Source: Cacajao melanocephalus
Taxonomy: Eukaryota; Chordata; Mammalia; Primates; Pitheciidae
DNA length: 64,000 bases
Direction of reading: 5' to 3'
NCBI GenBank assembly: GCA_963573385.1
Contig: CAUYLG010005263.1
Location: forward strand, 86,877-150,876
How positions within the stretch are numbered: position 1 is the stretch's first letter; every line of letters starts with the position of its first letter. The notes below the pieces were generated by a model, which was given only the letters and a program-made list of their open reading frames with translations, was not told the origin of the DNA and did not search any database. This document shows positions 27,436-38,490 of the stretch, one piece after another. The position numbers and the translations under genes are program-made.

Positions 27436-27505
27436 TTCTACTGTGAACTCTGATACCTTTTACATAACAGCATGTCAATAAATGCTTGAATGAGGAAAAA
27501 AGTGA
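27436..27505 (+). repeat. L2/MIR-like terminal fragment
   Basis: The stretch ending 'catgtcaataaatgcttgaa' matches the conserved end shared by L2 and MIR. The sequence upstream is too diverged to extend the call. Confidence 0.4.
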
Positions 27506-29159
27506 ATGACTTTAACTTATTATGAACTTCTTTTCTTGGGCTGTTTGCCTCTCACTTTTTATGTTTTCTGAAAGGGAATACTACATCTATATTTACTAAG
27601 TTCTTTCTGTGATTTTTTTACTTTTTATCTGGTAAGAGAGCATTGACTGGAGAAATTCTTTAATATAAAAAAGGTGTAAAAAAGGTGCTGATGTAGAAAG
27701 AAATACATGCATTTCCCAGTGTGCAGCCTGCGTGAGAACTGATTTGACATTGAAGTACTCTATGTCTATAAAATTCACTCATTAGAAGTCTTTTATATTG
27801 AGTCCATAATACCTCAAATTAGCATAATTTTGAAGTCTTCCTTCTATGAAGCTGCCCAAGTAAGTGATTCTCAGTCTTTGCTTGTCATCTTTTAGCTTTT
27901 GTTAAGTCAGCTTTTGTTAAAGCAAGCTGACTTAAGCTTAGTCATAATTACAAAATTTGGGGTGGGCAAGGCAAGATACTTTGATATTTCTATTTCACCA
28001 TCTGAAGGAACTTAAGGAAGATGAGCTCATTTGGAGAGAATGAATATCAATGGACATTACAAGCTGTTACTGCTAATGGTCTCTGAATATCCCACATCAC
28101 TTGACATTGGAAATGATGAAATTGATTTTAAGAAAGTTTGCTGTTCTAAAAAATTCCGTGGTTTCCATGTGGGATTGCTTGTTTCTGAATTGAGGGCACA
28201 GATATTTCTACATATAAGCATTCAACTGGGGGCCTTGGGGCATTGGAGCAAGTTTGGACTGGGACCACTGCCTTTGCTTCTGCCTGCATGGTCTTAAACC
28301 AGATCACCCAGAAAATGTATTCTGTAGTGGCAGCAGTTCATTGGAGGTGAAGATTTGCAAAGTAGTTAGAGAGACTAAAGCCAGGGATAGTTTCTTTGCT
28401 TATCTCGTATTATAGCTAAAACAGCTAATCTCAATGAGAAGCACAAGACTTTCCCATATTGGCATTTATGGCTAGAGCATAGAACACATTTTTTAAAAGA
28501 AATAAAGTCAGCCAGGTGTGTGCAGTTGGAATAGTGCTGTTACTGCCTTCATCGCTTGAAATTAAGTCATTTGTGGGTAGGATCAAGACTCAAGCCTCTA
28601 GTAATGATATGCTTTCAAGACTACACCAACTTAAAAACAAAAATTGAGGTTATACTGATTTATACAAATATAAATCCAGATTTTTTCAAAACAGAACTGT
28701 CAGTGCCCAGCTAGCTACCATTGTTGGTTGGTATTGGAGTTGCCCAACCATACAATTCTTCCTCACCAACAATTGCCTGAACTATACTCACCAAGGTTAG
28801 AATAAGTTTTATACTTATTTCAGCATATAGTACAAGAGCTAGGTAATACAAGAGAAAGTTACTGAAACATTAGAAGAAAGCAATTACATTTGAGTTGCAA
28901 GAAGGAGAGAACTATTACCTCAGTGTGGGGAAGTTGGATTTGAAACTCTTCTAATTTCAGTCTCAGTCAGCCTCCTTGACAATTTTTCAGCCAGCAGTAA
29001 ATTTCTTTTAAACTTATAGTATCTTTTATGATGAAGTTATTGACAGAGGAAAAGCCAGCTTTTTAAAAGTTATCCCTTAAGCTTTATGAAAAATAGAAAA
29101 TAGTCTATTTCTGATTTTTTGTTTTGTTTTCTATTGTGGTTCCTTATTTACCTTAAGAA
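27506..29159. other. Unassigned sequence with a small hairpin
   Basis: No recognised gene or repeat. At 27902-27913 and 27924-27935 a 12-bp perfect inverted repeat surrounds a 10-nt loop, next to a direct repeat of 'agcttttgttaa'. The frame at 28031-28297 shows no recognisable family. Confidence 0.4.
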
Positions 29160-29304
29160 GTACAGGTTACAAGATCAGTATACACAAATCAGTATCACTG
29201 CTATATACCAACAATGACCAAGCTGAGAATCAAATCAAGAACTCAATTCCTTTTACAACAGCTGCCAAAAATAATTAAAATACCTAGGAATATACTTAAC
29301 CAAG

Positions 29305-29598
29305 GTGACAAAATGTCTCTACAAGGAAAACTATGAAGCACTGCTGAAAGAAATCATAGATGACACAAACAAAAGGAAACACATGGCATGCTCATGGATG
29401 GGAAGAATCAATATTGTGAAAATGACCATACTATCCAAAGCAATCTACAAATTCAATGCAATTCCCATCAGGATACCATTGTCATTTTTCACAAAACTAG
29501 AAAAAAATCCTAAAATTTGTAAGGAACCAAAAAAGAGACCATATAGCCAAAGCAAAACTAAGCAAAAAGAGCAAATCTTGAGGCATTGCATTACCTGA
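29305..29598 (+). pseudogene. L1 ORF2 fragment downstream of the RT core
   Basis: This 97-residue frame translates the L1 ORF2p region after the reverse-transcriptase domain ('[15 protein letters not shown]' and '[20 protein letters not shown]' regions). It ends in a frameshift. A relic of the L1MA-type element. Confidence 0.85.
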
Positions 29599-30345
29599 TT
29601 TCAAATTATACAACAAATCTATGGTTACTAAAACAGCATGGTACTGGTATAAAGATAGGCATGTAAACAAATGGAACAGAATAGAGATCTCTGAAATAGA
29701 GGCAAATACAGCCAACTGATCTTCTACAAAGCACACAAAACATAAATTGAGGAAAAGACCACCTATTCAATAAATGGTGCTGGGAAAACTGGAAAGACAT
29801 ATGTAGAATGCATCTTGATCCTTATTTCTCACCTTATTCAAAAAATCAACTCAAGATGGATTAAATACTTTAAGATATGAAACCATAAAAATTCTAAAGA
29901 TAACAACAGACAAACTCTTCTAGACATTGGCTTAGGCAAAGACTTCATGATTAAGACCCCAAAAGCAAGTGGAACAAAAACAAAAATAAAGGAGACCTAA
30001 TTAAACTAAAAATCTTCTGCACAGCAAAATAAATAGCAGAGTAAACAGACAACCCACAGTGGGTGAAAATATTTGCAAACTATGGATATGACGAAGGACT
30101 AGTATCCGGAATCTACAAGAAACTGAAATCAGCAAGAAAAGAACAATCCCATCAGAAAGTGGGCAAAGGATGTGATTAGACATTTCTGAACAAATGGCAT
30201 ACAAACAACCAACAAACATATGAAAAAAATGCTCAGCACTACTAATCATCAGGAAAATGCAAATTAAAACCGCAATGAGATACCACTTTACTCCTGCAAG
30301 AATGGCCATAATTAAAAAGTCAATAAACAGTAGATGTTGGCATAG

Positions 30346-30706
30346 ATGTGTCAAAAAGGAACACTGAGACACTGCTGGTGGGAATGTAAATTCATACAAC
30401 CAGTATGGAAAACAGTATGGAGATTCCTTAAAGAACTAAAAGTAGGACTGCCATTCGATCCAGTAATTCCACAACTGGGTATCTACCCAAAGGAAAAAGA
30501 GTCATTACATGAAAAAGACACAATTTGCTATTGTAAAGATATGGAACCAACCTAAGTGCCCACCAACCAACATATGGATAAAGAAACTGTGGTATATGTA
30601 CATCATAGAATACTTCTTAGTCATGAAAAGGAACAAAATAATGTATTTTGCAGCAACTTGGCTGGAGCTTGAAGCCATTATTCTAAATGAAGTAACTCAG
30701 AAATAG
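30346..30706 (+). pseudogene. L1 ORF2 C-terminal fragment, frameshifted
   Basis: Two overlapping frames (30346-30555 and 30509-30706) together cover the ORF2p C-terminal region. The first contains '[20 protein letters not shown]', the Cys-rich C-terminal segment of ORF2p. The frame switch near 30510-30550 coincides with the missing stretch in the element, so the ORF is not restorable from this copy. Confidence 0.85.
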
Positions 30707-31099
30707 AAAACTAAATATTGTTTATAGTCTCACTTATAAGTGGGAGCTAAGCTATAAGGATGCAAAGGCATGAGTGATATAATGGACTTTGGGGACTCAG
30801 GGGAGGTCTGGGAGGGGGATGAGGGATAAAAGACTACATATTGGGTACAGTGTACACTGCTCAGGTGACAGGTCAAATGAAATCTCAGAAATCTCCACTA
30901 AAGAACTCATACATGTAATCAAAAACCACCTATGTCTGAAAAACTATTGAAATCATAATAAAAGTAAACTAGATATATATATATAAAAAAAGGAATCTAG
31001 CTAGGATTTTCCAAAATTAATCCTATACCAGAAAGGTAAAAGAAATAATTTCTGAAAAAGTCTGAAAAACACTCAGAGAGCAGATTCATTCGTTAATTT

Positions 31100-32340
31100 T
31101 ATATTTGAGTGCCTGCCATGGGCCAAGGATGCATTTGTGTATCCTTACCCATGTACCAGATCATAAAGTCAGATATAGTGTTAAAGGAAAAACTACTAAT
31201 GACACTTTTTAAAGATTTTATTTAGGATCATCAAAATAGTTATAGGAACCAGTGCAATGGAGTTTTGCAGTGGGAGAGAAAGGTGGGGCTCAATTGCAGA
31301 GACACCAAAAAACAAACAAACAAAAACTGGGAATTTGGAGTCAGGGTTCAGTGGATGGAATTGCTAAGAAGAAACATCAGGGGCAAAGGGATAATCTGGC
31401 TGAAATAATCCAATAGTATTCTTGCTGAGGACTGGCCAGGTTAATTAGACATCACCTGGGGGATGGTGGAGGATAAGAACCTGATCAAATATTGAGGGTA
31501 ATGAAATATCGAGGGTGGAGAGTTCTGGTAAGACTGACTTTGCAGGTTTCCTGCTAAATTGGACAATGCAAACAGATATGATGACATTAAAGTTGAGGCC
31601 TAGTTGGGAAGAGGATTTAGAGGAGCCTGACTAGAGTTTGGAAGAAGAGAATCTTTGTCAGTGGCCCCTGCCCATCCTAGTGGGAGATGGCTGTAACCTC
31701 TGCTATGAAAGGAGGGGCCATAGTGTTATGAGTACATACAGCAGGAGATCTGACCTGGCCTGGAGATGAAGGTTTCTCTGAGGAAGCTGGGATCTCAAGG
31801 AAGGATAAAAGTTAACCAGGGGACAAGAGGCAGAGTAGAGAGAAAGGAAGTTCCACCATGAGATTTTGAATGTAATGTGAAGAGCGGAACCCACTGGTGG
31901 GACTGGAGGAGATGTGAGTACACAGAGCAAGGAGGAGAGGGGTAGGAAGCAGCAGCAGGAAGGGGGCATGAAACAGACCATGAAGGTGGTGGGTGGTGAT
32001 CTGATCACATTTGCATTTTCAATGCTATCTCTGTCTATAAAATAGAAAAAAGACAAAGACAAATGCCAGAGAAAGATCAGGTGGTACTAGAGAGAGAAGG
32101 TAGAAAAATTCAAGAGATATTTAGTAAATAAGCTCCATGTCATTTGGTGATGGGTTTAATAAGAAAGGCAAAGTGAATCATAGGTTTTTGGATTTAGAGA
32201 TGGCTGGATGGTGGTGCCACTGCTATAGAAAATAATGGAAAAGGCCCAGGTTTATGGATGGGAAATTTTTATTATTTTTCTTTTAGCCATGTTGCATTTT
32301 AGTGCCTTCAAGATGTGGCAGGAGATTTAACAGGTTTTAA
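31100..32340 (-). repeat. Long L2 LINE relic, antisense
   Basis: The plus strand follows the reverse complement of L2 for over 1 kb. It starts near 'agtgcctgccatgggccaag', contains 'gatctgatcacatttgcatt' (31999), 'gatttagagatggctggatg' and 'ggtggtgccactgctataga', and ends near 'ttttagccatgttgcatttt'. It is strongly purine-rich on this strand. The 119-codon minus frame at 31703-32062 is an open stretch within it, with no intact L2 ORF motif that I can see. Confidence 0.65.
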
Positions 32341-32799
32341 AATCTGGCATACGTAATTCAGTTGTATAGCAAATATTGTCCTTATTTTCTATAATTGATT
32401 CTATCTTCCTTATAGACTCTTCCTGTTAGCACAAGTACTGGAGTACTTTAATTTGACAGCTAATATATTTCTGTTTATCTTCTGGTTGAAATAATACCTT
32501 TCATTTTATTCAGTCTCTTTGAAGTAAATTTGGTCTTTGAGATTTCTGCTGCTTCTTCCCTAGGCCTCTTAAGATAATGTCTGGAGGTAGGGTTCAAAGG
32601 AGTTTCTGTGAGATGGCAGCAGTGGGCAAAAGAGTTCTGGACTCTCAGTGAATTCTGGTTATCCCTGGGCTTTTACCTAAGGATGGCCAGTCAAGTCTAG
32701 CCCCATGATATTCCATGAAGTGTAACTCATCTCTTTAGCCTCTGGGGCCATGACACAGGCCTCCATTTCAAAAGTAAATTTAAGTATTGTATATTCTAC
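32341..32799. other. Unassigned sequence
   Basis: No recognised gene or repeat. Confidence 0.4.
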
Positions 32800-33025
32800 G
32801 ACTTTCTCAGGAAAGCCTTGTTTCTTCTTTTACCATAGCACCATTTACAGTTTTTCTACTTTCAAGTGTTAGATTATATTCTGACTTCTACTTCTTTCCA
32901 CCACCACCAGTTAGAGAATTTACAAGGGTAGGGGCTTTGGTCAATTTCTTCTCTGCATCTAAGCTCTGAGCATACTGCCTGTCATAATAGATATGTGAAG
33001 AATACTTATTGGATTGAATTGAAAT
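32800..33025 (+). repeat. L2 LINE 3' end, sense
   Basis: Shows the L2 terminal pattern 'cagttagagaatttacaagg', 'gtaggggctttggtcaattt', 'agcatactgcctgtcataat' and 'gaatacttattggattgaat'. Diverged but in the right order. Confidence 0.6.
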
Positions 33026-33699
33026 GGGATCTCTTACTTCCCAAAGCTTGTTGGTACAAGTCTTGAGGTACTAAAATTATTTCCATGTGCTGTTTTATTT
33101 TTTTAATGCAAAATCAAGTTTATTTTATTATGCTGGCTGGTATGGAGAAGAAATAGGGCAATCTGAATGAAAGAAAACTTCCTGTGACATTGAAAACCTT
33201 CTCTTAAGTCTCTTTTGTGTCATCTTGAAATAGTTACCCCTCTTTTATAAGCGCTAAACAGCAATATCCATTGTCCAGTTCAGAAGAAGCAAGGCTTCAG
33301 TATAGCAATGTTTCAAGGACATTTTGAGCCCTGAGTTGGTGAGTTAGGAATTTAGATAGGAATTTTTGTGGGAAATGGGTCATCAGAGATACAAAAAAGT
33401 AAAGGCTTCCACGGCCTTTTAGTTTCCTGCTGCATACCTTTTTGTAGAAATGTGCGTGCTCTATTGTTTGCAAAACCAAGAAAAAAGCAACAAAAACACA
33501 GCTACTAAAAACCCAGAACTCTTGCCACCTTAATTCCTGGTGCAAGTTCTCACCTCCTGACATGCTGTGGCAATAATGAAATATTGAATCTCAGCTCTGG
33601 GAACATTTTTGATGATCTAGACTATAAGTTCTGGAATCTAGAATCTAGACCAAGTGAAAGAAAGTCCTTGTTTTTTCTGTTGACTAAATTTTCCCCAGA
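33026..33699. other. Unassigned sequence
   Basis: No recognised gene. The minus-strand frame 33297-33563 shows no known motif. Confidence 0.4.
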
Positions 33700-33765
33700 A
33701 TGTGAGTGTGTTTAATGCAATGGGAGCTCGATATATGTTGAATGAATGAATAGATGAATGAATAA
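33700..33765 (+). repeat. L2-like end with GAAT microsatellite
   Basis: The segment 'atatgttgaatgaatgaata' is the L2/MIR terminal motif expanded into GAAT units. Short and diverged. Confidence 0.45.
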
Positions 33766-33777
33766 AAGTTCTTTCTT

Positions 33778-33890
33778 TGCAGATGAGAAAGGCCAGGAGA
33801 CTTGTGTAGGGTCTCGCCATTTGTTCGTGGTAGGGCAGGCAAGGAACGACAACGGTCTCCTGATATCTCATTTGCTGCACTTCATGTTAC
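33778..33890 (-). repeat. MIR SINE fragment
   Basis: 'tgcagatgagaaaggccagg', then 'gtggtagggcaggcaaggaa' and 'ggtctcctgatatctcattt', matches the reverse complement of the MIR CORE and 5' side, with several mismatches. Confidence 0.5.
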
Positions 33891-34973
33891 ACAATAATAT
33901 TTCCTGCAGCTTAAACCACAGAAGCACTCACCCTTGAGTGCTGTAATAGGTTTCTAGAATTTATTTAAACTATAAAAAAACACAGGATGAATGGTTGTTT
34001 TGGCTCATGTAATGGATCAGATATCCAGGAATGCCAAAAGCATATTTATTTACTCACAGGTAGCAGAAACACCACATAATTCTTTTTGTGGCTGTCTGGG
34101 CAATGTAAATTTTTCTGTTCCTGTAAAGTGTACATTGATTAGAAATTACTGTTGTAAAAAGACCACCACTCAAACACAGGGTCTGAACTAGGCAAGATGT
34201 ATGAACCCCAAAGTACCTGTTAGGGTGCTGTGAAAATGTATGCCCTCCTTTTATTTATTTTTGTAGAGATTTGTTCCATGCAGGAAAAGAAGCCTTTTTT
34301 TTTGGTCATATTGCTGAAAATCATCTGGTAAATGAGCCAAGAAGAGAGAGCAAGCAAATAATCTTAATCACTTAGGCATATAAGAATCAAACATCACATT
34401 GTGTGTATAGTAATGAGAAGAATACATTTTAGACATTAGTGCAAAAATCTAACTGCTATCTTTTTGCTATAGCTTACTCAATTTGGGCTATAGTATGGAT
34501 TGGGATTAAAAGCTTTGAGTTAAATGGTATAATAATGCATTAACATTTCTTATATACTGCATTAACATTTCTTATATACAAGTTTATTTACATAGCATAT
34601 TTGGAATGGCTCTATCTTATTTAATATTGAATCACTGCACATTTGCAAACTACTTCAGATGCACATTTTGAAAAGGTGCTGTTCCCTGGGGCTCCTTGGA
34701 GGTAAAATCTCCACAGACTCTATAAAGCATATGCGGCCGATAATTGTTGCTCCTGATGGAGGGAAAGTTTCCTTTGGCAATGGAAAGAATAACCTTTCAG
34801 ACTTTTATTAAAATAATACTAGGGAAATATCTTCAATCACTTTGTCTTGTTAGGTAACATCTCCTGTATTATGGCTATGTATATTGTTTTTGTGCAATAA
34901 ACATTAGAATAAAACTTTAAAATCAAACAGATATATACTTTTATGATCTTTATGTGCCATTAAACAAAGTTTA
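33891..34973. other. Unassigned sequence with a 22-bp tandem duplication
   Basis: No recognised gene or transposon. A 22-bp unit beginning 'gcattaacatttcttatata' occurs twice back to back (34537-34558, 34559-34580). Confidence 0.5.
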
Positions 34974-35383
34974 TGGGAGGCCATTGTTTTGTGCTAACCT
35001 CCTGTATTAAGCCCTAGCACACCAGACCAAACCAGAATGGAGTCATTTGTGCTAAGTGCCATGCAATCAAGCTGAACCTTGAAATGGGCCAGTTTAAAAA
35101 AAAAGAAAACAAAACCCATCGGATTCCAGTCAGCCTGAGTCAGTGTAATAAGGAAGTCCCCTCTGTTAGTGCTATAAGGAAAGTAACTTTGAAATGACCA
35201 ATCTGTTATTTATCCACTGTTTCTGCTTGCTTTAGCCCTTTTTTGCCTATAAGACTAACCTCTGATCAGCTCATCAGAACACTCACTCCGTTATATAAAA
35301 TGAGGTGTTGCCTGATTCAAGAATCACAAATAAAAGCTAATTAGACCTTTAAACTAAATCTGTTGTAATTTTGTCTTTTGACC
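34974..35383 (+). mobile_element. Solo LTR, class I ERV-like
   Basis: It starts TGGGAGGCCATTG and has a U3 of about 320 bp. A TATA box (ttatataaaa, 35291-35300) is followed about 30 bp later by AATAAA (35329-35334), then a T-rich U5 ending near 'ttttgtcttttgac'. This order is that of a gammaretrovirus-like LTR of the MER4/ERV1 group; the exact family is unrecognised. No internal genes are attached and no 4-bp duplication is seen. The promoter and poly(A) signals are sequence-intact, so residual promoter activity is possible. Confidence 0.65.
35291..35334 (+). promoter_or_regulatory. LTR TATA box and poly(A) signal
   Basis: TATA-like ttatataaaa at 35291-35300 and AATAAA at 35329-35334, with the spacing expected of an LTR core promoter and R region. 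Activity is inferred only from these motifs. Confidence 0.5.
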
Positions 35384-36087
35384 GTGTGAATTATTATTTT
35401 GTAAATAGCGTATTTTTTTTATGGGAGTGGGAAAAAGAGAAGGGAGACAGGGTACCTGGTTCTTTCTGAAACAGGCAATCTCATAATTTAAAAAATCCTA
35501 GATAATATCAAAAGCAGCTCAGGCTCAGTTTAGCCACTTATGCTGCTTTAAATAGCTGTCTACTTTTACACAAGTTCCAATTTTTTCTAATTCCTGCCAC
35601 ATTTCTGATATTGCCCAGCCACGAGCACCGCTGCCTTGCAGGCATGCCCCATGGAGGGAGTAGAGCTGAAATTAGACACAACAAGCTATGTGCTCTCTTA
35701 TTCATGGGCTCAATAAAAGCACTTCCTCAGGGACATATTATATTTCCATCTTCAAGTCTAGGAGTTTGGGCACCCCAAAGAGATTGTCAGCAGCCCAGCC
35801 AGAGCAAATTTAACCTCGCCCTGAACCTTGGTGGGGCTCCAGTGGGACTGTCATGAAAATGTCGAATTTTGGCCCTGTGTCTCCAACTCCAAAGTAGGGT
35901 TTGGGCAGCCAAAGAAAACAGAGCCTGAGTTAAACAGTGAGAAGAGAAAGAGGCCAAGACTCTTACCTAAAGGACTCTACAGCTCAGCAAACTCAGCGAG
36001 AGTCAAGGAGTTAGAAGGAAGGCGTTTCCCTTGTGCATGACACCGCTTAGTACCTCTATTTTTCCTTCTGTAAAATGAACGTTTTCT
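35384..36087. other. Unassigned sequence, tiny MIR-like end
   Basis: No gene recognised; the frames at 35611-35856 and 35828-36040 have no family resemblance. The last 40 bp ('ttccttctgtaaaatgaacg') resemble the MIR CORE in sense orientation. Confidence 0.4.
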
Positions 36088-36260
36088 AAATCCTCACTAC
36101 TCAAATTGTGGTCCTCAGACTAATAACACTGCCATCACCCTGGGAGGGGAGCCTGTTAGAAAAGCAGAATCTTAGGCCCCATCATAGAATTACTGAGTCA
36201 AAATCTACATTTTAACAGAAACCCCAACCTATGCATGTTAAAGTTTGAGAATCTCTAATG
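36088..36260. mobile_element. MER5A-like hAT MITE
   Basis: Good match to the recalled MER5A pattern: 'actcaaattgtggtcctcag', 'catcaccctgggaggggagc', 'gttagaaaagcagaatctta', 'gaattactgagtcaaaatct' and 'taaagtttgagaatctct'. The two ends are imperfect inverted repeats of one another. Non-autonomous and immobile. Confidence 0.8.
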
Positions 36261-36442
36261 TAAAAAGGCGCAGGTCCTAATGCCCAATGGCAAATCTGTT
36301 ATGGAAGACCCTCTTTTAAACACAAGGAGTGTGACTGTAAAGTTATGAGCTGCCCCTCAGATAGGGAGGACTTCACAGCCTTGACCGGTATACACTAGAT
36401 CAGCATGATTCACTTACCTTCTGCCAATGCAAGGACACACCC

Positions 36443-36798
36443 TGATATAGTTTGGCTGTGTTCCCACCCAAATCTCATCTTGAATTCTAGTTCCCTTAAT
36501 TCCCACGTGTCATGGGAGGGACTTGGTGGGAGGTAATTGAACCATGGGGGTGGTACCCCCATGCTGTTTTTGTGATAGTGAGTGCTCACAAGATCTGGTG
36601 GTGATAAGCATCTGGCATTTCTCCTGCTGGCACTGATTCTCTTTCGTACCACCCTGTGAAGTGGTGTCTTCTACCATGTTATGAGTTTCCTGAGGCCTCC
36701 CCAGCCATGCAGAACCATGAGCCAATGAAGCCTCTTTTCTTTATAAATTGCCCAGTCTTGGATATTTCCTCATAGCAGTGTGAGAATGAACTAACGCA
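36443..36798 (+). mobile_element. THE1/MST-type MaLR solo LTR
   Basis: A complete LTR from TGATATAGTTTGGCTGTG to ...CTAACGCA, flanked by the exact 5-bp target duplication CACCC (36438-36442 and 36799-36803), as expected for ERVL-MaLR elements. 'ctttataaattgcccagtct' near the 3' end is the usual MaLR pattern. Length 356 bp fits THE1. The internal region was lost by LTR-LTR recombination. The minus-strand frames at 36410-36725 are inside it. Confidence 0.93.
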
Positions 36799-36803
36799 CA
36801 CCC

Positions 36804-37635
36804 TGAAGTGTGTTAGTTACTGACCAGAGTGGTCCCCTGAAGTCCCAGAGGTTTGAAATCTGACTGTAAAGATGAGAGAAGCAAACAAAAAATGCATTCA
36901 TACACTCGGGAATCTAACCCAGGGGGACTATTAAACCTGAGTTTGCAAATCTGTCTTGGGAAAGAAAGAACAGGGTAACAGAGCTTGTGCTGGGAAGCTT
37001 ACTTGCAAAGATGTTCCTAAGACTTTTCCAACTTTATGTAAAGAAGGATTTGGGACTTCTGCCAAATCCTCATCTCCTGAAATCCAGAGTTCAGACACTG
37101 TCAGAAGGGCATACTTGAAGTTTATCTTCTGGGAGACAAGCCCTACAGAGACTGAAAATTATCCTTAGCCCTGAGACTCAGGAGACCCAGTCCTGCCCAA
37201 AGCCCAGCCCGAGGAGACGAAGGAGACAGATGTAAAGCACCTCCATGGGACAGTCAATGCCTTCTCTCTTAATGCCACTCTGGGGCCTTCTCATCAGTTC
37301 CTTGAAGAGCAATACCACCTTATCACTGCTCTTCCAGGGCTCAGCAAGAACCAGAGGGCTGATGCAAAAATAACTTCGAGTTTTCCATCTGCCCAAAGCT
37401 CTCCAGGGGAGCAGGAGGTATCAGGGCATTGAGAAGCCACAGGCAGAAGACATGCTGCACATGGCTGGGCTCCACTGATGATATAGCTGCTAAAAGCCCT
37501 GGAGAGTCATTTTGGATAGAAACAGACTCTGACAGGAGCCATCAGCTGCATGAAATTATGCCGAAAGCCTGTAGGCAAAATCTCTGCTGATGGAGGTTGC
37601 TACCACCTAAAGTAGCAGAGATAACCATACTATTG
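36804..37635. other. Unassigned sequence
   Basis: No recognised gene or repeat. GC content is somewhat higher than the surroundings. Open frames at 36956-37168 (+) and 37178-37396 (-) lack recognisable similarity. Confidence 0.4.
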
Positions 37636-37639
37636 GACT

Positions 37640-37825
37640 CTGTGGCAGGCATTTTGTTATATAAACTCTAGGGAAAGTGTTGCTGTCTGCGTTGGGTGTA
37701 TAAGGAAACTGAGGCTCAAAGAGCTCAAATAGTTTGTACACAGTTGAGTCCGGGTTACATTTGAACTCAGGCTGTCCTAACTCCAAAGTCCAAGCTTCTT
37801 TTGTTGCACTGTAGAACCTCCCCTG
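37640..37825 (-). repeat. MIR SINE
   Basis: Reverse-complement MIR: 'taaggaaactgaggctcaaa', 'agtccgggttacatttgaac', 'tcaggctgtcctaactccaa' and 'gtccaagcttcttttgttgc'. The start near 'gtggcaggcattttgttata' is diverged. Confidence 0.75.
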
Positions 37826-38086
37826 AGTGGATGGGACTTCCCAACAAGAATCAAGGCAGGGGTTTGCAGGGGGCATTGGGTGACTAGAGCCTTATACTGG
37901 GAAAAGCAGGTTAGAGGGCCAGGCTGGTGGAAATTTCTTGCTCAGAGCTCTCCAGCTCATCCCATTTGTGGCCTACAGAAAGGTTAGGCTTCTGAGACTG
38001 TATTTTCCTCCATACCTTGACAGATACATTACACCTCTTAAGAAGGAAGGAATGGCCTCCTAATCAGAGAAATTTAATGACTTCAG
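37826..38086. other. Unassigned sequence
   Basis: Short interval with no recognised gene or repeat. Confidence 0.4.
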
Positions 38087-38490
38087 CAGGGCCAGCTTTA
38101 GGGACACAGCAGTCACATAGAGCCCCTCACTTATGAGGCCCCTGTGCTTGGGTTTTAATCTTCTGCCATTGCTGTCTTGAAATGCTAAACAATTTTATCT
38201 TTTAATGTATGTTGTATAAGGAATGTCTGGTGGGAAAATGACACATACACCCATGTGCATGTACAGTCTCACCTCCCACCCCTCCCAGCCTCCCTGAGAT
38301 GGGTTGTCTGCTGCCTGCTCACTGTTCTCTGCCACTCTTCACCCAGGGATCCAGGTATTGAGAGATCCAGGTACCCTTGAGGTGGCCTGTCTGCCATGAG
38401 TTAGAGCAGTAGGCCTGACTTTTCTATCTCTGGCTAGGTCCCTACACAATTATTTTTCACTAGACCTGCAAATTATGTAGCCAGCTTTGA
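38087..38490. mobile_element. hAT-like non-autonomous DNA transposon
   Basis: The ends 'cagggccagctttagggaca' and 'aattatgtagccagctttga' resemble the inverted termini of an old hAT-type family whose consensus I recall. That consensus also has 'gaggcccctgtgcttgggtt' and 'gctgtcttgaaatgctaaac', both present here in order. The middle (about 38230-38440) does not match and may be a separate insertion. No 8-bp duplication is visible. Confidence 0.45.

Larger units (their letters stand above)
29160..30991 (+). mobile_element. 5'-truncated L1 (L1MA-type), sense
   Basis: From 'gtacaggttacaagatcagt' the plus strand follows L1 ORF2 (C-terminal half), then the 3' UTR ('gggagctaagctataaggat', 'tggactttggggactcaggg') and an A-rich tail at 30956-30991. 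The 3' UTR resembles L1MA rather than human-specific L1. ORF2 is broken by stops and frameshifts. Near 30515-30535 about 40 bp of the usual sequence is missing. No target duplication is apparent, and it is incapable of movement. Confidence 0.93.

Noticed and set aside
30001..30399. 132-codon minus-strand frame rich in hydrophobic residues
   Set aside because: It is the antisense shadow of L1 ORF2. A pyrimidine-rich complement gives artificial Leu/Phe-rich segments.
31703..32062. 119-codon minus-strand frame
   Set aside because: Lies within an antisense L2 relic. No L2 reverse-transcriptase or endonuclease motif is visible, and the low-stop region reflects purine bias.
34970..35390. A 4-bp target duplication around the class I-like LTR
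   Set aside because: No matching tetranucleotide was found at the inferred ends. The ends may be off by a few bases.
35611..36040. Two overlapping frames as a possible processed pseudogene
   Set aside because: No similarity to a protein I recognise, no A-tail and no flanking duplication.
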